A program made the translations under genes and the position numbers. From contig JAOARP010000047.1 in assembly GCA_025210525.1 (NCBI GenBank), forward strand, positions 62,001-126,000: a DNA stretch of 64,000 nucleotides, given 5' to 3'. Shown here in pieces: positions 54,958-63,900 of this stretch (its first letter is position 1; every line of letters starts with the position of its first letter). The stretch comes from Marinisporobacter sp. (GTDB lineage Bacteria > Bacillota > Clostridia > Peptostreptococcales > Thermotaleaceae). The notes under the pieces were generated by a model. The model saw only the letters and a program-made list of their open reading frames with translations, made no database searches and had not been told where the DNA came from.

Positions 54958-57900
54958 TTATAGTACCTTTTTACGACTAGAAGCCATCCCTGTCTGTATA
55001 TTTTCTAGCCAACCTTCATTAATAATATAACCACCTAATGCCCCACCTTCTGACCCCATCTCAATAATCCAATCCCCTTGCTGTATAAGCATAGGGTTAT
55101 GTTCTATTACTATGACAGTAGCTCCGTTATTCGTTAATTCTTTTAATATATAAATCAATTTTTTTACATCCTCATCATGAAGACCCGTTGTAGGTTCATC
55201 AAGAATATATAGTGTATCCTTTGTTTTCCCTAGACATAATTCTTTTGCAAGCTTTATTCTCTGTACTTCTCCCCCTGAAAGAGTTGTTGCCCTTTGACCT
55301 AGTTTAATATAAGATACCCCTACTTTATCAAGCATATGAAGTATGGCAAAAATCTTCTCTTCTTCTTTGAATATTTCTTTCACCTCATTAATTTCCAACT
55401 CTAATAAATCTGAAATAGTATATCCTTTATATTTCACCTTTAAAACTTCATCTCGATATCTTTTCCCATTACATTTTGTACATGTAGTATAAATATCTGG
55501 CATAAAATGCATAGGAACAGCTATTTGACCAGCTCCTTTACATTGTGGACACTGACCTTTTTTGCTATTGAAGCTGAAATGCTCCTTGGTTAATTTTTTC
55601 TTTTTTGCATCATCTAAATTAGCGTAAAAATCCCTTATATAGTCAAACACACCTGAGTACGTTCCGGGGTTAGATCTTGGTGTCTTTCCAATTGCCTTTT
55701 GACTTACATGATAAACTTCTTTTAGATTCTTAGCTCCAATAATCTCCTTGTATTCTCCTATGGTATCTGTTCTCTTCCCAAGTGCCTTTAAAATAGCTGG
55801 ATATAAGGTTTTTGATACCAAACTGCTTTTACCTGATCCACTTACCCCCACCACACAAATAAGCTTTGAAAGTGGTATTGTAATGTCAATGTTTTTTAAA
55901 TTATTGGTAGTTGCCCCTTTTAATATTAATGCCTTATGCCCACTAATAGACTTACTCTTAGGTTGGAAATGGAATTCGTGTGCAATTCTATCTTGATTAT
56001 TAAATTTTAATAATTTTTGATACTCTTTTACTTCTTCTGCTCGAATTAATTGACCACCATATTTTCCGGCTTTTGGACCTATTTCTACTATATAATCTGC
56101 CATATCAATAAAATCTTTTTTATGTTCCACCATGATAACAGTATTATTTAGTTTCTTTAAATCTTTAATAGCTTCTATAAGAAAACTATAATCCCTTGGG
56201 TGAAGCCCCTTAGATGGTTCATCCATTATATAGAGAATATTGGTTAGCCCTGAACCAAATTGAGTGGCAATCTTCAGTCTTTGCGCTTCTCCACCTGAAA
56301 GGGAAGGTACACTTCTATTCAAGCTTAGATAACTTAATCCAACTTGATCTATTTTCTTTAATCGATACAAAAGCTTCTTAAAAATAGCTTTTGATTTTTG
56401 TTTCTTTTCATAAGTCAAAGCATTGTACGTTCTATGACACCAATCTCTTAACTTTGTTATTTCCATAGTAGCAGCTTCTGGATATCTAGTTTTATCTATT
56501 TTCACCAAGCGCCCTTCTTCCATTAAACGCTCTCCATTACAACGACTACATTTCTTTTTCACAATAAAGGGTTCAAGATGGTTTATAGATTTTTCTGCAT
56601 GCTTATCCCTTAGAAGGCGATACATGGTATTTACTACACCCTCAACAGGTCTTGTTATAATACCTTTTCTTCCATTAGAATTCTCATAATTTAAGCTAAC
56701 TTCCCTACCATTTGTCCCATAAAAAAGTTGCTTCTTAAAATCGTCAGAAAGATCTTTAAAAGGAACTTCCAGATTCTCCTTCATATCTTCAGCTAATGCA
56801 AGCACTTCACCTTTCATCCAGTTTGCATTTGGTTTCTCCCTATGCTTTCTTAAATTTCCCCACCAAACAGAAGCTCCATCTAGAATAGATTTTTCAGGAT
56901 TATTTATAATAAGTTCCACATCAATCTGTAATTCCTCTCCTAATCCCTTGCAAACAGGACACATATGCTCCGGATGATTGTAACTGAATAATCCCGGTGT
57001 CATCGCAAAAAAGATGGCACCACATTCACTGCAAACATTGTTCTCAGGAACAGATTTATGACAGTAAGGGCATATCCTTTCTCCAATAGTTGTATATAGC
57101 AATTTTAAATAATCTCCGGTTCTAGATACTGACCCAACTGTAGACCTTGGATTCATGCCTAAATTTCTTTGCTCGATGGCAATAGATGGTTGTAATCCAG
57201 TTATTTTTTCTACCTTAGAATCATTAAGGTCATTGTTTATAGGTGAATTGGAAGACACCAAATCAATGAATTGTTTTTGACTTTCATGGTATATGGTATC
57301 AAATGCAAGACTTGATTTGCCACTTCCACTAACTCCTGTAAATACAGTAATCTTTTCTTTAGGAATTTTTAAAGAGATATCCTTTAGGTTATGAATAGAC
57401 GCATTTTCTACCGAAATTTCATCAGCATTCATATTTTCAACTTCTAAACCGCTTTCTGACTCAAGCTCCTCTATATAGATTGTTTCTTCATCTATCGTGC
57501 TTTCTGATTTAAAATCAATAGCTTCAATATTTTCTTTTGAATCTTGAAAAATCTTATAATCAGTCCAATGATCTACCCACTTTGGAACTTTAACATCTTC
57601 AAAGACATCAACAGCATTATACGGCATAATTTGTAAGATCCTTGAATTTTCAAACCCATCAAATCCACAAACCTTTAAAAAATGATTGTACTGATCCACA
57701 GCATCTACCTTTACTACTGTAGATGCAATAGGATTAGGTCTTACGGGTGATCTTGTAGCAAACACCCCACATTTTGGTGCATTTTCATAAGGAGGATTAC
57801 ACATACAATTCTTACGGAATTCTTTTTTATCAAATCTATGGAACCACCAAAGGACTCTGACATAATCACCTTCTTCTATCATTTCTAGTGCTGATTCTAT

Positions 57901-58323
57901 TTCATTCCTTGTAAGAGCTTCCGATTCATGAAACTGTATTACCCCTTTATTGTTAACAAATAGATATTCCCCAATGATATCTCCATTGAAAGGAATAGTA
58001 GCAGGTTTTTGCTTCTTTAAAATCTCTTCTATCCTTTCTTCGCATGGGAAATATGGTTTTATATCTATAATCTCACCTTTCATATTTCCTTCTTCAATGA
58101 AAAGTTCACCACTTTTTTGCTTCAATTCATACAGTTTTGTTCCATAACAAAAAAGCCTATTTTTATCTTTTGTAAAAACAAGGCAATGACTAAAATCGTC
58201 TAATTTTATCAGGGCTTTTTCAAAACCTTTTTTTAGAGTAATCTTGGTAATACTTTCTTGTCCATGGTCTCCTTTATTTATGATTTTATAATTTCCGATA
58301 GACTCTAATTTTATTTTTTGCAT
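54958..58323 (-). CDS. Fusion of two TsaA/TrmO-like domains and a UvrA2-like ABC ATPase
   Basis: A 1121-residue fusion. Residues 1-100 resemble a shortened TsaA domain (DDFSHCLVF, GEIIDIKPYFP) lacking the central RSPxRPNPI segment. Residues 108-255 are a fuller TsaA domain with CGVFATRSPVRPNPIASTV (about 185-203); TrmO proteins methylate t6A37 of tRNA and work as dimers. Residues 303-1121 are UvrA-like: Walker A 330-338, zinc cysteines 418/421/431/434, signature LSGGEAQR (675-682), IMDEPSKGLHPR, then Walker A 826-834, CxxC pairs at 925 and 948, LSGGEVQR (1015-1022), LDEPTTGLH. Only 80 residues lie between the first Walker A and zinc motif, so the UvrB-binding domain is absent, as in UvrA2/DrrC-type drug-resistance proteins. 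Starts after GGAGGAGG, 14 nt after an AraC-GyrI regulator. Confidence 0.82.
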   Translation of the reverse strand: MQKIKLESIGNYKIINKGDHGQESITKITLKKGFEKALIKLDDFSHCLVFTKDKNRLFCYGTKLYELKQKSGELFIEEGNMKGEIIDIKPYFPCEERIEEILKKQKPATIPFNGDIIGEYLFVNNKGVIQFHESEALTRNEIESALEMIEEGDYVRVLWWFHRFDKKEFRKNCMCNPPYENAPKCGVFATRSPVRPNPIASTVVKVDAVDQYNHFLKVCGFDGFENSRILQIMPYNAVDVFEDVKVPKWVDHWTDYKIFQDSKENIEAIDFKSESTIDEETIYIEELESESGLEVENMNADEISVENASIHNLKDISLKIPKEKITVFTGVSGSGKSSLAFDTIYHESQKQFIDLVSSNSPINNDLNDSKVEKITGLQPSIAIEQRNLGMNPRSTVGSVSRTGDYLKLLYTTIGERICPYCHKSVPENNVCSECGAIFFAMTPGLFSYNHPEHMCPVCKGLGEELQIDVELIINNPEKSILDGASVWWGNLRKHREKPNANWMKGEVLALAEDMKENLEVPFKDLSDDFKKQLFYGTNGREVSLNYENSNGRKGIITRPVEGVVNTMYRLLRDKHAEKSINHLEPFIVKKKCSRCNGERLMEEGRLVKIDKTRYPEAATMEITKLRDWCHRTYNALTYEKKQKSKAIFKKLLYRLKKIDQVGLSYLSLNRSVPSLSGGEAQRLKIATQFGSGLTNILYIMDEPSKGLHPRDYSFLIEAIKDLKKLNNTVIMVEHKKDFIDMADYIVEIGPKAGKYGGQLIRAEEVKEYQKLLKFNNQDRIAHEFHFQPKSKSISGHKALILKGATTNNLKNIDITIPLSKLICVVGVSGSGKSSLVSKTLYPAILKALGKRTDTIGEYKEIIGAKNLKEVYHVSQKAIGKTPRSNPGTYSGVFDYIRDFYANLDDAKKKKLTKEHFSFNSKKGQCPQCKGAGQIAVPMHFMPDIYTTCTKCNGKRYRDEVLKVKYKGYTISDLLELEINEVKEIFKEEEKIFAILHMLDKVGVSYIKLGQRATTLSGGEVQRIKLAKELCLGKTKDTLYILDEPTTGLHDEDVKKLIYILKELTNNGATVIVIEHNPMLIQQGDWIIEMGSEGGALGGYIINEGWLENIQTGMASSRKKVL

Positions 58324-58337
58324 AGTTCCTCCTCCTT

Positions 58338-59264
58338 TTAAAGAGGAGTTATTGGAATAAAAATTTCTACAACTTTCTCCTCTTTATTTTTTAGGCTCTT
58401 TTGAGGTGGATAATATTCGAAAAATACACGATCATCTGGCACATAACCACTTTCAGGAAGCCATTTTGATAGCATGTAATTCCAAGCAAGTTGATACTCA
58501 TCTGGCTTTACCAGAAACCTTCCTACTGCACATTTACCACCTTCTAGAATCATACTGCCAAATTCGCTGTCAATTTTCACCTCTTCATCAGTAGACATAC
58601 AGACACTTAACCTTAGTTGTTCTTCCATTGTCAAATCACCAAAATCGTGATATGCAACAAACCATTTTGAATCATTTCTTATGTAATTCCTTGAACTAGT
58701 GTAAGCATATAATTTTGAAAACAATCCTTCAAAAAGATTGCTATTTCCTTTATATGACCCAGTGTGTCTGACATACACCACTTTTGTGGATTCCATTGAT
58801 TTAACAGATAATTCTATAGGTCTAGTATACTGAATCTTTTCATCATATACTTTTCCATTCGTGCTAATATGTTTTCTATCCATACTACTTATTCCTTGCA
58901 ACCTTCCAGATTCATTAAGACATCTAAACTCACTTGCACTCATACCAAATTTTCCTTTAAAAGCTTTTGCAAAGGATGCTTGATTAGAAAAACCAATTGA
59001 CAAAGCAATATCTTGAATTGACTTTCTCTTATTGACAAGTAGTAAAAATGCGGCTTTCTCAAGGCGAAGCCTTTTAATATAACTATAAAGGCTCTCCCCT
59101 GTGATCTGACGATAAATTCGTTGGAAATGAAAACTAGAGAACCAAGCAATTTCCGCAAGCTTCCCTATACTTAATTCATCCTCTAAATGTTTTTCAATGT
59201 AATCTTGCACCTTGTTAATTCTAGAAATATAAATTAACCTCGATTCATTAAGTATAAAATCCAT
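58338..59264 (-). CDS. AraC-family regulator with GyrI-like effector domain
   Basis: A 308-residue regulator. N-terminal AraC HTH pair (residues 18-115): LSIGKLAEIAWFSSFHFQRIYRQITGES and IQDIALSIGFSNQASFAKAFKGKFGMSASEFR. Residues 145-305 form a GyrI-like SOUL/Rob ligand domain (VVYVRHTGSYKGN, AVGRFLVKPDEYQLAWNYM, RVFFEYYP). Such proteins bind hydrophobic drugs. It precedes the TsaA-UvrA gene by 14 nt, so I infer it switches that gene on in response to a small molecule. Start ATG after AAGGAGA. Confidence 0.92.
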   Translation of the reverse strand: MDFILNESRLIYISRINKVQDYIEKHLEDELSIGKLAEIAWFSSFHFQRIYRQITGESLYSYIKRLRLEKAAFLLLVNKRKSIQDIALSIGFSNQASFAKAFKGKFGMSASEFRCLNESGRLQGISSMDRKHISTNGKVYDEKIQYTRPIELSVKSMESTKVVYVRHTGSYKGNSNLFEGLFSKLYAYTSSRNYIRNDSKWFVAYHDFGDLTMEEQLRLSVCMSTDEEVKIDSEFGSMILEGGKCAVGRFLVKPDEYQLAWNYMLSKWLPESGYVPDDRVFFEYYPPQKSLKNKEEKVVEIFIPITPL

Positions 59265-59416
59265 AAGATCTCCTTTTTACCCAAATTCATTACTTGACAT
59301 GTCCCACATACTTTATCATATATAATAGACTTGACGTATTTTCATCTTTTTTATGAATCAAAATTGATATGACAATAGCCATTTAGCTTTTTCATTTTAA
59401 AACCATCTCTCAACAC

Positions 59417-60562
59417 TTATATAAAACGCTTCATAGTTTCATCAATAATTTTATCAACGTTGTTAACAATAATGTTATTTTCTTTAATAATAACGCTCAC
59501 TCTTTTTCTTCTATTGGGTTCAGATAAATCATATCTGCTATTCATAATTCCTGTCCTTCTTCCAACTCTAAAAATCATTTGTTCTTCTGCATTAAGTTCT
59601 AGGTACCATTTTAAAGCAGAAATCATTTTCTCCTTATCACATGGTAATACTCCCTCTACTTCTGGAATTAGATTCAGTATATGGTCACTCTTTATGGTAC
59701 TTGATATGCCATTTAAATTTTCAATAAGCAATAGTAATTCTTCAACCATTTTTGTATCATTTGTTCTACTAAATATACCTTTTTTATAATCATCAAAAAG
59801 TAATGATTGATCCGTTACTGCTAGAGTTCTAATACGAATAAAATCAGGATTAATCTGATTTAATGCATCTGCTGTTTCTAAAGCATTTTCTTTTGAATAT
59901 TCATTTCCACCAAGCCCTGGCATAAAATATTCAGAAAGCTCAATATTTGTTCTTTTTACCTTCTGCCCTGCTAATATATGGGTAGCTTTATCTACTCCTT
60001 TTTTGACCAATTTTAACACTTCATCCGATGCTGTTTCCATACCAATATGAATTCTATTCAGTCCTGCATCAGCAATTCTTTTAAGGTCTTCATCACTCAT
60101 TCTTGCTATGGTATGAGATCTTGCGTAACTTGTTATCCTCTCTACCTCTTTAAAAGAGGATCTTATATAATTTAAAATTTCTACCATATCATCCGGTTTT
60201 ATGATCATACTGTTTGCATCTTGTAAAAATATCGACTTCATACCACTTCTATACCAGCTTATTGCAGAGTGATATGCCCAATTATTCCCCGAACCTAAAG
60301 TCTCCTTTAATCTATCTAATAATTGTTGTCTTCCTTTGTTCCTTGCATCTTCTATTTGTTTAAATATATCAATGCATACTTTTATTAATTCAATATCTTT
60401 AAAAATATGTTCTTTAGGTCTTATGCTAAATTTTTCACCTTTGTATAAAGTACAAAATTTACATTGATTCCATGGACAATTCCTTGTAATTCTTAATAAT
60501 AAACTTTCTGCTTCACTAGGCGGTCTGATCGTTCCTATTTCAAATCCATCATAGTTTTCCAT
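59417..60562 (-). CDS. Radical SAM protein
   Basis: A 381-residue radical SAM enzyme. The [4Fe-4S] motif is RNCPWNQCKFCTLYKG (CxxxxxCxxC, about 30-40), after which come HSAISWYRSGMKSIFLQDANSM (GGE-like segment), RIHIGMETASDEVLKLVKKG (SAM-binding) and YFMPGLGGNEYSKENALETADALN. Similar proteins are annotated as coproporphyrinogen-like or Elp3-like radical SAM. C-terminal residues are basic. The reaction is unknown. Start ATG after GGAGGG. It follows the AraC operon upstream by 150 nt of its 3' side, so it is likely a separate unit. Confidence 0.86.
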   Translation of the reverse strand: MENYDGFEIGTIRPPSEAESLLLRITRNCPWNQCKFCTLYKGEKFSIRPKEHIFKDIELIKVCIDIFKQIEDARNKGRQQLLDRLKETLGSGNNWAYHSAISWYRSGMKSIFLQDANSMIIKPDDMVEILNYIRSSFKEVERITSYARSHTIARMSDEDLKRIADAGLNRIHIGMETASDEVLKLVKKGVDKATHILAGQKVKRTNIELSEYFMPGLGGNEYSKENALETADALNQINPDFIRIRTLAVTDQSLLFDDYKKGIFSRTNDTKMVEELLLLIENLNGISSTIKSDHILNLIPEVEGVLPCDKEKMISALKWYLELNAEEQMIFRVGRRTGIMNSRYDLSEPNRRKRVSVIIKENNIIVNNVDKIIDETMKRFI

Positions 60563-60817
60563 ATGTTATCCCTCCGTATAATTTTTACTAACCCTTACAA
60601 ACAAAAACTCTTCTTTGTTTGATCTAATCCTATTATTCATATTTTCATGAACGCTTATATTTTTTGACTTATGATTTCAAATTCTTCTAAGTATTCTTTT
60701 TACATCAGTTTACGTCAGAAATTTGATTTATTCCTTGAAATAAATTATATTATGCCTAATCACCAATAACAAGTTAATAAATCTAGTTTAAATAACACCT
60801 CTACAAATTAACCTCCT

Positions 60818-60913
60818 CAACCAAAATATAATTTATCTTTAAAGAGTTCTTTAAATTGAATACCAATCACTCTTCCTTTTGCTAGTAATGCACCTCTTTG
60901 CTTAATCAAAATA
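60818..60913 (-). pseudogene. Remnant of a low-specificity L-threonine aldolase gene
   Basis: Thirty-one minus-strand codons, ending in TGA at 60818-60820, read KQRGALLAKGRVIGIQFKEL and FKDKLYFG. This matches the conserved segment after the catalytic lysine in threonine aldolases (the KRGAMLAKGRLLGIQF...GLYFE region). Nothing of the rest of the gene, including the lysine, is seen. It abuts the T-run of the terminator of the large DUF4132 gene, so the deletion end lies there. Confidence 0.6.
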
Positions 60914-60920
60914 AAAAAAT

Positions 60921-60943
60921 GACTCCTGTTCAATACAGAAATC
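60921..60943 (-). terminator. Terminator after the DUF4132 gene
   Basis: GACTCCTGT (60921-60929) pairs with ACAGAAATC (60935-60943) with two G-T pairs on the minus strand; T-run follows. Confidence 0.75.
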
Positions 60944-60994
60944 ATCTTCTTAATGTAACATAGTCTTTTTTTAAATCAAAAACCTATACTTGAC

Positions 60995-63900
60995 TTACTT
61001 AATCTGTTCTAATATAAATGGATCTTTTATTTTCTTATCTTCAGCAAATAGTAAAATCTTAGAAAGTATTTCTGCTGTCTTAGGATCTTCATCAACAAAC
61101 GGAAGAAATAGTCTCCCTCTATGCTGAGAATGTACAGGTAATACATTTATTTGTGCACCAGCCCTTTGGTGGATTACACCACTTCCAAGATGAACAGTAT
61201 AGTTCCCTAAAGAGCCTTCAATCATTGCATGACTTTCATTAAATGCAATATTATCAAGTTTAAATAGCTTAGCACTAAGCTTCCCAATAGCTTTACGCAT
61301 TTCAATAGTTGAATGACTTGTTTCAGGGTCAACTCCACCAACGTAAGCAACACTCACAGCAAGATCTACATCACGCATGACCTCCGAAAATACAATATCT
61401 GGTATTTCATCTATTTTAATAGGTTTAAATGTCTTTCTATCACTAAATTCTACCCATTCAAGTGTTGGCGATTCAATATCAGAAGGAGAAAACCAATCAG
61501 CAAGAGCATAGATTCTAGCAATAATATTCTCATTATAATAAACCTTTTGTAATCCCTCTTCGTTATCCACAACCCATCTACGATTTTTTAGTACAGCTAC
61601 CGTTTTCTTTGGCTGAATTTGATGTCCTGCATATCTTCGTGAGTTTAACTTTTCTTTTTCTTCACTTGTCTTAACATATAATTCCCTAAATACTTGCTTA
61701 AATGGTTGCTTGATTCCATTGTCAAATAAATACTTTTGATAATCCGACCATTTTCCTGAATTATACAAATCAAAACAATGGGCAATTCTAATAGTACTGC
61801 CTTCTGAAAGTTCAACTTCAGCACCATCAGCACATAAAAGTTTTCCATCTCTATAAAATCCAAACGTATTATCTAATTTCAAAACTAAAAATTCCATCAG
61901 TGGCTTAGTTACAGGATTGATCATTAGATTTTCAATTTCTGATGGATAAAATAAAACCTCATCTTCCATTGACTGCTCTAACATTTTCTTCGAACGGCTA
62001 TGTTGTTCTTTTAAATTCTTGTGAATATCTTTCAACGTTAAAATATATTTATGTTTTTTTAGCTTTGCAGGGATACTCTTAAGTATTTTATCACCTTTTA
62101 CAGCTATAATCTTAGATTGACCGCTCTCATCAACTTCAATATTTACTAATGTCCCCTCTATATCATGTGGATTAAAATATGGCTTCATTTCCTTCATAAG
62201 ACTCGCTTCCATATTTAGAGTAAGTCTAGTTACATCAGAAAAGCCAGCATTTCGTGCAAGGTTTTCCATAGAAATTGAAACTGCTTTAGCTTCACTAGCA
62301 CGTCTTTGAGCTCCAAACTGCTTACTTTCCTTAAGGAAGTTTTGTAAAAATTTATATCTAGTTAAAAGAGCTTTTTCACGATTTTTACCTAGAGGAATAA
62401 GACCATAACTCATGACCAAATCTTTATTTCTCTTATCTATGATCTTCTCTTCAGCCTGCTTTATTTTAATCTTCCCATTTACAGCATCCGCAAACATTCT
62501 AGCTCTTGAGTGCTTTGTACCATCAGAAATATATTTTGCAGCATCATATAAAACTTCAAACTTTTTCTTCCCAAGCTCCTTATAAGCAGACTTAAACCAA
62601 CTTATATCAAATGCTCCTAATGATAAATCTTCTATTGCAATAGGAGTGAACTTGGCAAATAATGCACTTTGTTTTTCATTAACATTACTCATATGAGCCA
62701 TAAAATAGTAGCACCCACTAGAAAAACCTTTCCAACCAAGATATTCTTGAATCATGTCAATCCACTTATGAGAATACATGGCAACTTCAACTAGTCGTTC
62801 CTTTGAAATATTTTTATCTTTTATTAGCTTCTTTAATTTTTTAGCATCATCCTCTTTATTTGGAGAAGATACATGTAACAAATGACTAAGGGTAGATTTT
62901 TTAGTATCTCCACTATAACTACTTCTATCTAATTTTTCAGTATTTAAGGCCAAGAGAATTTGAACCATATTTTCTAGACCTTTAACAGATTTTATTCTTG
63001 ATATTACCTTAGAAAATATTGTTGGGGTATCCCCTCTATTTAATTCAACATCTACAATCTTTTGGATTATTATATTTCCATTCTTATTTAAAATATTTAA
63101 GTCTTCTTTATTTATTTTATTTTCATCAATATTAAATCTTTTAAAATCACCTGTTAAAATTGACGATATAAAATCAACACTGCGAAGCAATTTATTTCTC
63201 TCAAATACTTCTTTGTATAATTCATCTTTTTCTATAATACCAAGTTTTATAGCTCTTGAAAATTCTAGTAGATCTATTAAGTTTGTATCCTCGTGAAGGT
63301 CATCTTTTTTAGCATTAAAATTGAAAATATCATAAAGTTTATACCTTAAACTAAAAGAAATCATAAAATCTTTATCATCTGAAAGACATTCTAACTCCTT
63401 ATTTAAAGTTCTAAACCAACTATCATGAAGTATACTAACAAGCTCTGTTTCATCATGATCTTTACTCCAGCTATAACGTTTTCTTCGCATAGTCATATCC
63501 TCTAAAGTATATTGACTTACTAGCTTTGAATATATTGATACAGAGGTTTTAAAAGTATAACTTTTATCTTTATATTCTCTATATAATACCTCTACAATTC
63601 GTGTAATATAATATTTGTATTCTAAATCAAATACTTTCTTTTTAATTTTAGATAAAGAAATACCAACAAAATTATCCCAAAAAACCATCAATTTGTTTGT
63701 ATCTTCTTCTTTATCATAAATTCCTACCTGTAACATCATATACAATTGATACAAAGTCTCAAAATCTTTAATTTCTTTTTTATAAAACTCAGTCCATAGC
63801 TCAGGAAATGGATAATCATTTAATTTTTCTTTATTGTAAGCAGTATATCGAATACTAGTTAAGCCACTAGAAAGCATTGTTTGTTCACCATATCTTGTGG

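Larger units (their letters stand above)
60563..60994. other. Gap between radical SAM and DUF4132 genes
   Basis: A 432-nt gap. It holds a threonine-aldolase fragment and a terminator (separate entries) at its right end. The remaining 60563-60817 is AT-rich and I see no further gene; TGAGGAGGTTAATTTG on the minus strand near 60805-60819 looks like a Shine-Dalgarno, but no ORF follows it. Confidence 0.5.
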
